From Phaeobacter sp. J2-8 (lineage in GTDB: Bacteria; Pseudomonadota; Alphaproteobacteria; Rhodobacterales; Rhodobacteraceae), in assembly GCF_022867865.1 (NCBI RefSeq), contig NZ_JALIEC010000002.1, positions 248,001-312,000 of the forward strand: DNA of 64,000 bases. The letters are read 5' to 3'. Under the pieces are notes generated by a model. The model was not told where the DNA came from, made no database searches, and saw only the letters and a program-made list of their open reading frames with translations. A program made the position numbers and the translations under genes. Positions 43,803-52,863 of the stretch are shown here, piece by piece. How positions within the stretch are numbered: position 1 is the stretch's first letter; every line of letters starts with the position of its first letter.

Positions 43803-44243
43803 TTATTTCCAACGTTTCGAAGCAAGCAAGGTCAGCACGCCCGCGACAATGCCGCCAACCGCCAATGTCACCACCATATCGGTGGTAAACACCTCGGCGG
43901 CAAAGTCGACGCCGATCTGAAACACCGCGGCGACCGCTTCGACCGGGCCGCCATACCGGTGGCGCATGGCCAGACGCATCATTTCATTGGACGATTGGGT
44001 GAACAACGCCAGAAAGGTCATCACCGCCGCCCCGGTCAGACCATAGCTGACCGCCTCGGCCAGTCGCGTGGTGGCCAAACGGCCGGTGTAGAACCAGCCG
44101 GTCAAAAAGCCGATGACCATGTTCAGCGGCAGGAAGATCCCGAAATTGGTACTTTCCGGCATGACCTGCATGACCATTTTGGACACCAGATAGGCCGTGA
44201 TCGACAAACATATCGCGGCGACAAGCTTGGGTATGGTTGGCAT
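43803..44243 (-). CDS. trgA: TrgA family membrane protein
   Basis: Integral membrane protein of 146 residues with four predicted helices (KLVAAICLSITAYLVSKMVM, GIFLPLNMVIGFLTGWFYTG, GLTGAAVMTFLALFTQS, MVVTLAVGGIVAGVLTLLAS). Together with the downstream GGCT-Nudix gene and cysK it forms the trgAB-cysK arrangement described for tellurite resistance in Rhodobacter sphaeroides. The biochemical function is not known. The ATG at 44243 lies about 130 bases after the photolyase stop. Confidence 0.85.
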   Translation of the reverse strand: MPTIPKLVAAICLSITAYLVSKMVMQVMPESTNFGIFLPLNMVIGFLTGWFYTGRLATTRLAEAVSYGLTGAAVMTFLALFTQSSNEMMRLAMRHRYGGPVEAVAAVFQIGVDFAAEVFTTDMVVTLAVGGIVAGVLTLLASKRWK

Positions 44244-44376
44244 CTGCTCGCGGGCCTCCTTGGGGACTCTGGCGTTAACGTCCAGTTATCGTTGCCCGCG
44301 CTTCCGGCGCAAGGCCGCGACGGCACTTCCCCCACACCAGATGCGAAGCGGCAACGCCATGCCGCAAATCCGACCC

Positions 44377-45784
44377 TTAGAACCCGCGATTTTCATAGGC
44401 CAGAAGCGCGCGTTTGCGTCCCGCATCAAGCCCAACCACAGGCGCCGGATAAAGATCACCGGGCGTGATGTTCCAGCTTTTCGGGATCGCGTCAAAATAG
44501 GCCCGCGCAGTGGCGGGCGGATTGGCCTGCCCCTCGGCAATCCAGCGGCGGACATAGGCACCTTTGGGATCGAATTTCTTGGCCTGAGACTTCTGGGTTG
44601 AACACCCGAAAATACGGCGCAGCGTCCGGCCCGGACCCGGCCACCCATTGCCAGCCCATGGCATTTGATGCCGCATCCCAGTCGGTCAGACATTCGCCAA
44701 ACCAGCGTTGACCAATGCGCCAATGCATCAGCATGTGTTTGGTCAAATAGGATGCCACAACCATACGCACCCGGTTGTGCATCCGCCCGGTGACATACAT
44801 TTCGCGCAGACCGGCATCGACCAGCGGCACCCCGGTGCGCGCCTGTTGCCATGCGACCACTTCAGGCAGGCTCTTATCCTCGCGCCAGGCGAAATTGTCC
44901 CATCCCGCGCGCCAATTGTTGTCCAGCATGTCCGGCCAATACACCATCAGATGGGTGGCAAAATCGCGCCAGGCCAATTCGCGCAGAAAGGCCTCTGCGC
45001 CTTGGCTGTGCTCTTCGCGGGCGCGCAGACCGGCGTGCCAGCATTGATGTGGCGAAACCTCTCCGTAGGTCAGATATTCGGACAGACCAGAAGTGCCATC
45101 CACCGCCGGAAGGTCACGGCGCTGGTGGTACAAGGCGATACTGTCACCGGCAAATTCCGCCAACCGGTTCTGTGCGGCGGTTTCGCCGGGATGCAGATAC
45201 GCGCGCACCACATCGCCACCACGCCGCATCCGCGCGCCAAGCGCCCAATCCGCCAGATTTGCGCTTTCGGGCCATGTCTCCGGCGGCGGGATCTTGCCCG
45301 GCTCTGGCAGCGGCGCGTCAACGTCGCGGGTCTTTACCGTTTTCCAATAGGGCGAAAACACCTTGTACGGCCCGCCGGTCTTGGTCTCGACGGTGGTGGG
45401 TTCGAACAAGACGGTGCCGCCAAAACTGCGGACGTCGATCCCTTTTGCGCGGAACCGGGACTTGATCTCTGTGTCGCGTTCGCGGCTCTGGGGATCGTAA
45501 CAGCGCGTCCAATAGATCCGTTTGGCGTCAACCTCGGCGACCAGTTCGGCCAGAACCTGCTCGGCGCGCCCGGATCGCAGGATCAACCGTTGACCGCGTG
45601 CCTCCAGCGCCTGTGCCAAATGTTCCAATGCAAGACCCAGCCGCCAGGCCGGGGCTGCGCCCAGTTGATCGACCGTTGCGTCGCGAATGAAAACCGCAAC
45701 CACCGGCCCGGCAGCACAGGCCGCCGTCAGCGCGGCATGATCGCTCAGACGCAGGTCGCGCCGAAACCACAGGATCGTTGTCAA
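44377..45784 (-). CDS. phrB: Deoxyribodipyrimidine photolyase (CPD photolyase, class I), frameshifted
   Basis: Light-driven DNA repair flavoprotein. The N-terminal antenna domain starts TTILWFRRDLRLSDHAAL; the FAD domain has AEAFLRELAWRDFATHLMVY, GVPLVDAGLREMYVTGRMHN, RVRMVVASYLTKHML and NAMGWQWVAGSGPDAAPYFR. After FNPEV the frame breaks (about 44585-44592); the family ending QAKKFDPKGAYVRRW and the final ENRGF are in another frame to 44377. Joined length is about 470 residues. The start is TTG at 45784 with AAGGAGA seven bases upstream. No sigma-E-type promoter was seen upstream, although phrA is under RpoE control in Rhodobacter. Confidence 0.87.
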
Positions 45785-45870
45785 TTCCGTCTCCTTTACC
45801 CAACCGGTTCAATCGAGCGGATGTAGGACAATGGCAGGCAAAGTACATGCCGACAGCAAGGCCCAAAACG

Positions 45871-45909
45871 AAAAAAGCGCCCGAGGGGGCAAATCGCTCC
45901 CTCGGACGC
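45871..45909 (-). terminator. Rho-independent terminator after the BCCT gene
   Basis: On the minus strand an 11-bp GC-rich stem (bases 45909-45899 pairing with 45887-45877, one G-T pair) with an 11-base loop is followed by six T (45876-45871). It lies about 25 bases past the BCCT stop at 45933 and separates it from the photolyase. Confidence 0.85.
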
Positions 45910-45932
45910 CAGATCATGCACAGGATGCAAGG

Positions 45933-47573
45933 TTATTTGCGTTCTGCCAGCAAGCCTTTGAAGATCGCCCAGCACATCAGCAACAGGACAATGGTGAACG
46001 GCAAGCCGGTCGAAATCACCATCGCCTGAAGCGATGCCAATCCGCCACCGATCAACAGCACGACCGCCACCGCGCCTTCGAACACACACCAGAACACCCG
46101 CTGGGGCACCGGCGCATCCACTTTGCCACCCGCCGTGATCGTGTCGATCACAAGCGAGCCACTGTCAGAGGAGGTCACGAAAAACACGATCACCAACACA
46201 ATCGCAATCACCGAGGTGATGCTGGACAGGGGCAGACCGTCCAACATGGCGAACAGGGACATTGGCGGGTTATAGGCGTCGATCACCTGGGCCTTGACCG
46301 CGCTGGTGGTCGGGTCGCTCAGGACCTGATCAATTGCCGCGCCACCAAATGTCGCCATCCACAGGACACAGACCATTGACGGGATGATCAAAACGCAGAT
46401 CACGAATTCCCGTACCGTGCGGCCCCGGCTGACGCGGGCGATGAACATGCCGACAAAAGGTGACCAGGAAATCCACCACGCCCAATAGAAGGTGGTCCAG
46501 CCATGCATGAACCCGGTGTCTTCGCGTCCGATCGGATTGGACAAGGCAAAGATCTCTTTGCCGTATTCCGAAATACCGCCGATGAAATCCGACAGAATGC
46601 CGCCCGGCCCCGCCGCAAAGAACACGAACAACAGCAACAGCGCCGCAATCACCATGTTGACTTCGGACAGCAGTTTCACACCGCCATCCAGCCCGCGCAG
46701 CACCGACACCAGTGCAATTGCGGTGATCGCTGTGATCAACAGAACCTGAACCGTGATCGACACCTCGATGCCAAACACATGGCTCAGACCGGCATTGGCC
46801 TGTTGTGCGCCAAACCCCAAAGAGGTCGCCAGACCAAACAGCGTGGCAAAAACCGCCAATGTGTCAATGACATGGCCCCACCAGCCCCAGACACGTTCGC
46901 CCAGGATCGGGTAAAACGCCGACCGGATCGTCAGCGGCAAGCCTTTGTTATAGGTGAACAAAGCAAGGGCCAGCGCCACAACCGCATAAATCGCCCAAGG
47001 GTGCAGACCCCAGTGATAGATCGTGGCCGCCAACCCCATGCGCCGCGCCGCATCGACGTTTTCGGCAATGATGGCACCGTCTTCACCAATCGGGCTGGCC
47101 ACGCCGAGCGGTTCGGAAATCGCCATGTGATAGACCGGTTCCAACACGCCAAAGAACATCAGGCCAATGCCCATACCGGCCGCAAACAGCATCGCGAACC
47201 AGCCGATATAGGAATAATCCGGCACCGCATCTTCGCCGCCCAGCCGGACCTTGCCAATCGGCAGGACGATCAGAACAAGGCAAAACACCACAAAGAAATT
47301 GGCCGCGCCCAGAAAGAACCAGTCAAAGGTGCTGGTCAGCCAGGGGCGAAGCCAGCCAAAAACCGCGCTGGCCTGTTCGGGCAGCGCCAAAGCGTAAAAT
47401 ACGAATGCAACAATCGACAGCCCAGAGATCAGAAACACCGGGTTGTGAATATCCACACCCAACGGCCCGATCCGGGTCTCCAGATTGTCTTGACCGATTT
47501 CATAATCGGTCTCGATGATTTCGGAATGCCCCTCGGGATCGGGTATCCCTTGGGTATTGCTGGTGTCGGTCAT
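45933..47573 (-). CDS. BCCT family transporter (betaine/choline/carnitine type)
   Basis: Sodium- or proton-coupled osmolyte carrier of 546 residues with 12 membrane helices. Family signature: WTTFYWAWWISWSPFVGMFI, then ARVSRGRTVREF; also GMGIGLMFFGVLEPVYHM and ATIYHWGLHPWAIYAVV. AGGAGG precedes the ATG at 47573. Substrates of relatives are glycine betaine, choline or DMSP; no long C-terminal osmosensing tail is present, so regulation by osmotic sensing is not evident. Monocistronic, with its own terminator. Confidence 0.9.
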   Translation of the reverse strand: MTDTSNTQGIPDPEGHSEIIETDYEIGQDNLETRIGPLGVDIHNPVFLISGLSIVAFVFYALALPEQASAVFGWLRPWLTSTFDWFFLGAANFFVVFCLVLIVLPIGKVRLGGEDAVPDYSYIGWFAMLFAAGMGIGLMFFGVLEPVYHMAISEPLGVASPIGEDGAIIAENVDAARRMGLAATIYHWGLHPWAIYAVVALALALFTYNKGLPLTIRSAFYPILGERVWGWWGHVIDTLAVFATLFGLATSLGFGAQQANAGLSHVFGIEVSITVQVLLITAITAIALVSVLRGLDGGVKLLSEVNMVIAALLLLFVFFAAGPGGILSDFIGGISEYGKEIFALSNPIGREDTGFMHGWTTFYWAWWISWSPFVGMFIARVSRGRTVREFVICVLIIPSMVCVLWMATFGGAAIDQVLSDPTTSAVKAQVIDAYNPPMSLFAMLDGLPLSSITSVIAIVLVIVFFVTSSDSGSLVIDTITAGGKVDAPVPQRVFWCVFEGAVAVVLLIGGGLASLQAMVISTGLPFTIVLLLMCWAIFKGLLAERK

Positions 47574-48022
47574 TGGTGACCTCCTGTTTCCATTTTCTCT
47601 GGTCGCTTTGATCGGCGTGCTGGCGCAAATCGGCTGGCAAATGCGCCATGTCGACCGCACATTCCGGCGGTCGGGTATCCGTGTCGATGCCTGAAACCAT
47701 GGCTTGGCAGACAGCCCAATTGCGGATCAGCACCCGCCGTCACCCCAATTGGCACCCATATGGCCAAGCTATCGGAATTTTTCAGGCTCTCGCCAAGGGA
47801 TACGGCGCTACTGGCATCAAAAGCGACATACGATAGGTCGCTTTTGTCATAGGGATGAGCCCACCGCAACACGCCAGAGCAAGTATTTTTGCGCCCCACC
47901 ATTGTAATGTCCGCCCCCTGCCCGTGCGGGTGTCGCGGCCAATATTTGCCTGTCCAAAGGCCGAGGCTGACAGAGCAGACAATCCATTCTAGTCTGAGGT
48001 CGAACCGTCGAAAGGACCGCAC
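47574..48022. other. Gene-free gap of about 450 bases between divergent BCCT and MobA-like genes
   Basis: No supported gene. It contains the BCCT ribosome binding site near 47580 and a 10-bp hairpin at 47818-47846. No known riboswitch class could be recognised by eye. The upstream controls of both flanking genes must lie here. Confidence 0.5.
47818..47846. repeat. Perfect 10-bp hairpin CAAAAGCGAC / GTCGCTTTTG
   Basis: CAAAAGCGAC (47818-47827) is perfectly complementary to GTCGCTTTTG (47837-47846) around a 9-base loop. The T-run inside the stem could give weak bidirectional termination, or the palindrome could bind a regulator of the BCCT gene, about 250 bases downstream on the minus strand. 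Confidence 0.6.
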
Positions 48023-48634
48023 ATGCTGACCGCTCTGATCCTGCCCGCTGCCGGGCAATCCAGCCGGATGCGCGGACGGGACAAATTGCTAGAGGATGTC
48101 GGTGGCCAGCCCTGTTTGCGCGCCATGGCGCTTCGCGGGCTGGCGGCGGGGCTTTCGGTCATTGTCACGCTGCCGGACGAAAACCACCCGCGTGCACGCG
48201 CCCTGGCCGAGGTGCCGGTGCGCCGGTTGGTGGTGCGGGATGCCGCGCGCGGCATGTCAGAGAGCCTGCGCACCGCGATGGCCGCCCTGCCCGCGGCCAC
48301 CGATGCCGCGATAGTCCTGCCGCCGGATATGCCGGATATCAACCGCGACGACCTTACCGCGCTGATTGCGATGGCGGGCGAGTTGCCGGGCGCATTGGTG
48401 GTGCAGGCAAGCTGCGCCGATGGCACGCCGGGTCATCCGGTGCTGTTCCGCAGGGCGCTTTTTGGTGAATTTTCGACGCTCACGGGCGATTTTGGCGCGC
48501 GTGACATCATCGCGCGCCATGCCCAATCGCGGGTCTTGGTGCCCTTGGCCGGTCAAAAGGCCCGCACCGATCTGGATACGCCCGAAGATTGGGCGGTCTG
48601 GCGAGCAGCACAGACCGCCCAGGGCGGGGGCTGA
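48023..48634 (+). CDS. MobA/MocA-like nucleotidyltransferase (molybdenum cofactor family)
   Basis: NTP transferase of 203 residues. The N-terminal LILPAAGQSSRMRGRDKLL is the nucleotide-binding LxAGxSxRMG...K motif; VLPPDMPDINRDDL carries the metal-binding acidic residues and DGTPGHPVLF is typical of MocA cytidylyltransferases. It may attach CMP or GMP to molybdopterin for xanthine-dehydrogenase-type enzymes. No molybdoenzyme genes are nearby, so the assignment within the family is tentative. A GAAAGGA sequence precedes the ATG. Confidence 0.83.
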   Translation: MLTALILPAAGQSSRMRGRDKLLEDVGGQPCLRAMALRGLAAGLSVIVTLPDENHPRARALAEVPVRRLVVRDAARGMSESLRTAMAALPAATDAAIVLPPDMPDINRDDLTALIAMAGELPGALVVQASCADGTPGHPVLFRRALFGEFSTLTGDFGARDIIARHAQSRVLVPLAGQKARTDLDTPEDWAVWRAAQTAQGGG

Positions 48635-48686
48635 GAGGCAGCGCTCAGCCCGTCCAGCCGATTGTTCGGCGCGATCGCCGGAACCG

Positions 48687-51600
48687 TCAGCTCATCAACA
48701 TGACCCGCGCCTGATGCGACTTCAGCGCGGGGCGCGCAGCCGGATAGACCGCATGCAGATCCACCTGTGCCGCAAGCTCCGGGAACAATGCCAGAAGTTC
48801 GTCGCGTTGATCACCGTCCAGTGCCGCCAGCGTCATGTCGCCGGGTTGGAAACTTTCCGACCACAGACCATCGCTGAGCACCACTTCGTGTTGATCAAAC
48901 AGGATATGAATATAGGTGACCCCGTCGCGATCATCGGCCCGTGACACCCCATCCAGACAGGTCATGTGACTGGCTGCGACCAACACCTCTTCTTCGCCGA
49001 ACCACATCTGCGCCGCCGCACTGTTGATTAAGACCCGGTGTTGCGGCGACACCATCATGTCCCGCATCGGCATGCCCGGCCCCAGCGCATCTTGCGAGAT
49101 CCGAATGGGGCGCAGCGCCGCGCGCGCGGCCAACTGTGTCGCATTCAAGCTGCGCGAGCCAACCCAGCGGATCATCTGATAGCCATTGTCGCGGGTCAAA
49201 ACCCGGTCCCCGACCCGAAGATGTTCCACAGGCACCTCGCCGCGCATGGTCTTGATCACGGTTCCGGGCGTAAAGCACGGAATATATTCGACATTTTCAA
49301 TATCGCGAAAGACCAGCGTTTCGCCGTCGTCCCAGGTGACAGTGCCGCGTTCGGAATCAAGTGGATCAAAGGTGATCACCGCCGGACCGTTCACAATCAA
49401 CGTGTCGTTGTCATCCCCGCCCGCGCCGCCATCCACGGTATCATTGCGCCCGGCAATGATCGTGTCGGCATCATCGCCGCCGCGAATACGGTCTGCACCG
49501 GTCCCGCCGCTCAGCCTGTCGGCGCCAGCGCCGCCGTCGATGGACATGCCGGTGCTGTCACCAGCCCCATCCAGCGTATCATCGCCCGCCCCGAGGTGCA
49601 GCGCCTCGATCTCGGTGAATTCTGCGCTGCCGGTGCCGGTGGTCACGGTGCCGGCCTCGTCCCCGGTCAGCACGACATTGGCCCCCAGCGTGTCGGTCAA
49701 GGCAAGCGTATCCTGATCGACCCCGCCAGCGCCGCCATCAATTGTATCACTGCCCTGGTCCGCGGCCAGCGTGATCAGATCCTGATCGTCGCCGCCGGAC
49801 AGGCTGTCATCGCCCAGGCCACCGTCGATTGTATCGCGGCCTTCGTCACCTTGTATGGTGTCGTCGCCGGCCCCGCCGCGAAGACTATCCTCGAACTCGC
49901 CACCAGAGATGAAATCGCGGCCGGCCCCGCCCGTGATGACATCAGCCAAGTCCTGGCCCGACAATGTATCGTCGCCGCTGCCGCCGGTGATGACATCCTC
50001 GCCACTGCCGCCGAGGATACTGTCATCGCCCGCGCCGCCATCCAGCGTGTCATCGCCAAAGCTGCCTTCGATATCGTCGTTGCCCGCGCCTGCATGGACC
50101 GAGTCATTGCCGCCACCGGCCTTGATGATGTCGTCCTGCGGGCCTTCGCCGGGCAGATGACCGTCATTGTTGTCAACCTGGTCAAGATCCTCGTCGACCC
50201 AAGTGTCGGCGACAATGGTGTCGTCGGCCCCGGTGCCGGTCAGAATGCCATCCGACGGAATGCCAATCGCGCTAAGCCAGGCCGGGTTGTTGGCCACAGC
50301 GGGCGAAATGCCGACCAATGTCAGGTTTTCACCGCCGGTAAAGGTCAGCACCGCATTGCCCGACCCGTCGTCGGTGACACCCACATCCCCCAGATGCACC
50401 GGCGTTGTCCCGCCGTCCGAGGTCAGTTCTGATACATCCAGCACATCGACGCCGGTAAAGGTGCCATCGCCGTTGTCGATTGGTCCGGCAAAGCCCTGAA
50501 CACTGTCGGTTCCGCTGAAATCGCCCAGGGCAATGGTGTCATTGCCGCCCCCCAGAACGAGGTTTTCGATTTCGATAAAGGCGGCGGTGTCAGTGCCGTC
50601 GCTGAAACTGCCGTCTTCCGGGTTCAAACCGGTCAGATCAACCCTCAGCCCGGTGGTGGTGGCCGACAGATCCAGCGTGTCGCCGTGAATTTCGTCAAAG
50701 GCGTCACCGTCGAAAGTGTCGTTACCGAAATTGTCTTCGACAATGAAAACATCATCGTTGAATCCGCCCCAGACGTAATCGTCGCCCAGACCGCCGTGCA
50801 GTTCGTCCTCGCCATAGGAGCCGCGCACATAATCATCGCCGTCATCGCCATACAGCGTGTCATTGCCGGTATTGCCATAAACCGTATCGTCGCCGCTGCC
50901 GCCGTGTTGCAGGTCGTCCTGATACCCGCCGTCCAGCGTATCGGAACCCGATCCGCCCAAAAGCGTATCATTGCCTTCGTCGCCATAGAGGCTGTCATTG
51001 CCGCTGCCGCCGCCGACAACGTCATTTTCAAAGCCGCCATAAACCGTATCGCTGCCCTCGCCACCGTCGATCGTATCATTGGCGGTTCCGCCATAGATCA
51101 GATCGTTGTCTTCGCCGCCCAAAAGGCTGTCGCGGCCGTCGCCGCCTTCGATGGAATCATCGCCTGCGCCGCCGTCGATGGTGTCATCGCCCGCCCCGCC
51201 CAACACGGTGTCATCGCCCAGCCCGGAAAGGACGCTGTCCGCCCCGCCCTCGGCATGTACCATGTCATCATTCGACGCATCGGAATGGTCGAAATTGTCG
51301 ATCATGTCGCCTTGGGGATCGCCCACATAGCTGGTGTCGATCAGATCGGCATCTCCGGTGCCTTTGACAATGAAATCCGGCGGATTATTGGTGGTGGTGA
51401 TGGTGGCAAATCCGGTGGCCGGTGTGCCCTCGTCATCGACGGTGGAATAGGTGAATGTCGAGTCACCAATGTCACCATCGGTCAGGATCGACACCGTGCC
51501 ATCAGGGTTAAGCGTGATCTCTTCGCCGGTGTTCAGGGTCACGGTATCCCCGGGGTTCACCGCCTGATTGTTGATATGGGTGATCGTCAGATCGCGATCT

Positions 51601-52415
51601 TCGGTATTGTCATCATTGGACAGAATGTCATGCACCTGGGTGGTGTTCGGCCCCTGCGCCAGATCATCATTCACCGCAACAGATTGCGCCTGTACGGAAT
51701 TGCCCATGATCAACAGGTTGGAATCATACACCTTGTCCCCGCCGTCGCCGATACCGATGCGAATGTCGTTTTCTTCGCCCTTGTTCACCGGCGCGGTGAT
51801 CGACAGCACCACGGTCGCGCCGTCCATTTCGGTGTTATAGTTATCTTCGGCCTCTGGATTGTCGACATAGAGGTTGGGGTTGGCGGTGGTGTTGATCGTG
51901 TCGATGGCAATCGCGGTCGCCGCGCCGTTGCCGGTATCCAATGGCACATAGGTGCCGTTGACCCAGATCCCGACCGCGTCATTCACGCTGCTGCTGACAT
52001 ATTCCAGATATTCCTCGGACGAGAACACAAGCTGCATGGTCAGCATGTCGCCCTCAGGAACGAACACCGCAGACAGGAACGCGCCGTCAAATGTGCTTTG
52101 CCCCGAAACCGCATCCAGATCGGCATCGCCGTCGACGCCATCGGCCATTTTCGTGCCGGTGTTGGCGGCGGTGTTGGTGTCGGCAGAGCCGTCACTGTTG
52201 GTAATGTCGCGGGCCTTGCCCGTGGACAGGATCACACCCGTGTCAGAGGGGCTCAATTCCCCCAGGGTCGCTTTGCCGCCCGTATAGGTTCCGGACGCGG
52301 CCGCATCGCCATTATAGCTGGCTGAAACCACGCTGACCCCTTCACCGAACATGGTGTTCGCCATCGTCAGTGCATCGGCGTCTGTGCTGATATTCAGCTC
52401 ACTTGCTATTGGCAT
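48687..52415 (-). CDS. Giant secreted RTX protein with choice-of-anchor L, RTX arrays and C-terminal Hint domain
   Basis: Protein of 1242 residues, no Sec leader, very acidic. Domains in order: choice-of-anchor-L-like region (about 15-245; GVILSTGKARD, LVFSSEEYLEYVSSSVNDAV), a cadherin/Ig-like repeat (about 250-345), RTX nonapeptide arrays in two blocks (about 365-560 and 770-1000; many GGxGxDxL/I units) binding calcium, and a Hint-type module (from about 1060: CFTPGTVIKTMRG, VGDRVLTRDNGYQMIRWVGS, MVSPQHRVLI). Probably exported by a type I system, whose genes are not in the window. The Hint module could self-cleave or anchor. It is a paralogue of the gene at 52864. Confidence 0.88.
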   Translation of the reverse strand: MPIASELNISTDADALTMANTMFGEGVSVVSASYNGDAAASGTYTGGKATLGELSPSDTGVILSTGKARDITNSDGSADTNTAANTGTKMADGVDGDADLDAVSGQSTFDGAFLSAVFVPEGDMLTMQLVFSSEEYLEYVSSSVNDAVGIWVNGTYVPLDTGNGAATAIAIDTINTTANPNLYVDNPEAEDNYNTEMDGATVVLSITAPVNKGEENDIRIGIGDGGDKVYDSNLLIMGNSVQAQSVAVNDDLAQGPNTTQVHDILSNDDNTEDRDLTITHINNQAVNPGDTVTLNTGEEITLNPDGTVSILTDGDIGDSTFTYSTVDDEGTPATGFATITTTNNPPDFIVKGTGDADLIDTSYVGDPQGDMIDNFDHSDASNDDMVHAEGGADSVLSGLGDDTVLGGAGDDTIDGGAGDDSIEGGDGRDSLLGGEDNDLIYGGTANDTIDGGEGSDTVYGGFENDVVGGGSGNDSLYGDEGNDTLLGGSGSDTLDGGYQDDLQHGGSGDDTVYGNTGNDTLYGDDGDDYVRGSYGEDELHGGLGDDYVWGGFNDDVFIVEDNFGNDTFDGDAFDEIHGDTLDLSATTTGLRVDLTGLNPEDGSFSDGTDTAAFIEIENLVLGGGNDTIALGDFSGTDSVQGFAGPIDNGDGTFTGVDVLDVSELTSDGGTTPVHLGDVGVTDDGSGNAVLTFTGGENLTLVGISPAVANNPAWLSAIGIPSDGILTGTGADDTIVADTWVDEDLDQVDNNDGHLPGEGPQDDIIKAGGGNDSVHAGAGNDDIEGSFGDDTLDGGAGDDSILGGSGEDVITGGSGDDTLSGQDLADVITGGAGRDFISGGEFEDSLRGGAGDDTIQGDEGRDTIDGGLGDDSLSGGDDQDLITLAADQGSDTIDGGAGGVDQDTLALTDTLGANVVLTGDEAGTVTTGTGSAEFTEIEALHLGAGDDTLDGAGDSTGMSIDGGAGADRLSGGTGADRIRGGDDADTIIAGRNDTVDGGAGGDDNDTLIVNGPAVITFDPLDSERGTVTWDDGETLVFRDIENVEYIPCFTPGTVIKTMRGEVPVEHLRVGDRVLTRDNGYQMIRWVGSRSLNATQLAARAALRPIRISQDALGPGMPMRDMMVSPQHRVLINSAAAQMWFGEEEVLVAASHMTCLDGVSRADDRDGVTYIHILFDQHEVVLSDGLWSESFQPGDMTLAALDGDQRDELLALFPELAAQVDLHAVYPAARPALKSHQARVMLMS

Positions 52416-52863
52416 TATTGTGCCCCCACAAAGTAATCCGGTTCAATGACCAGTCGGTCCCGACCCGGTAAGATCAAGTCCTGCCTTTTTGACCGTTAAA
52501 TTGGCCCTAAATTTGAGGTACTAAGGGCGAATTGCGGCTATTGTTGCCGAAGGCGGCAAAAAATATTGCGCCATGTCAAAACCGCCTGGCCGGGGCGTGA
52601 CCGCATCCCGCGGTACAGATTAAAATAAACAAATTCAAATTGTTATAAGGGAATCGCACAATCCATGAGAGGATTGCGGCGCAACAGCCTCTCCTGCGGA
52701 GTGTGATGGACAACGGCCAATTGGGCCGAATTGCGGCAAATTCGACCAGCTTTGGTCGCAAAATGAAAAAACCAGAGGCGGTTTCCCGCCTCTGGCCTTT
52801 CGCGTCCCCCGCCGACGGATCGGCAAAGGAGTGCTGCATATTCCGTGATCGAATGTCTGGCGC
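52416..52863. other. Intergenic region between the two RTX/Hint genes
   Basis: About 450 bases without a supported gene. It holds the terminator for the upstream gene at 52766-52795 and the promoter region of the 48687-52415 gene, which is AT-rich around 52500-52650. No ribosome binding site-backed ORF was seen. Confidence 0.5.
52766..52795 (-). terminator. Rho-independent terminator after the second RTX/Hint gene
   Basis: On the minus strand CCAGAGGCGG-GAAA-CCGCCTCTGG forms a perfect 10-bp stem with a tetraloop, followed by six T (52771-52766). It lies 69 bases beyond the stop at 52864, so the two RTX genes are separate transcription units. Confidence 0.9.

Noticed and set aside
47574-48022. 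Possible riboswitch upstream of the BCCT gene
   Set aside because: No match by eye to glycine, SAM-II or other alphaproteobacterial riboswitch cores.
50685-52325. 546-codon plus-strand frame opposite the RTX protein
   Set aside because: A shadow of the repetitive RTX codons; low-complexity valine/isoleucine/alanine composition and no motif.
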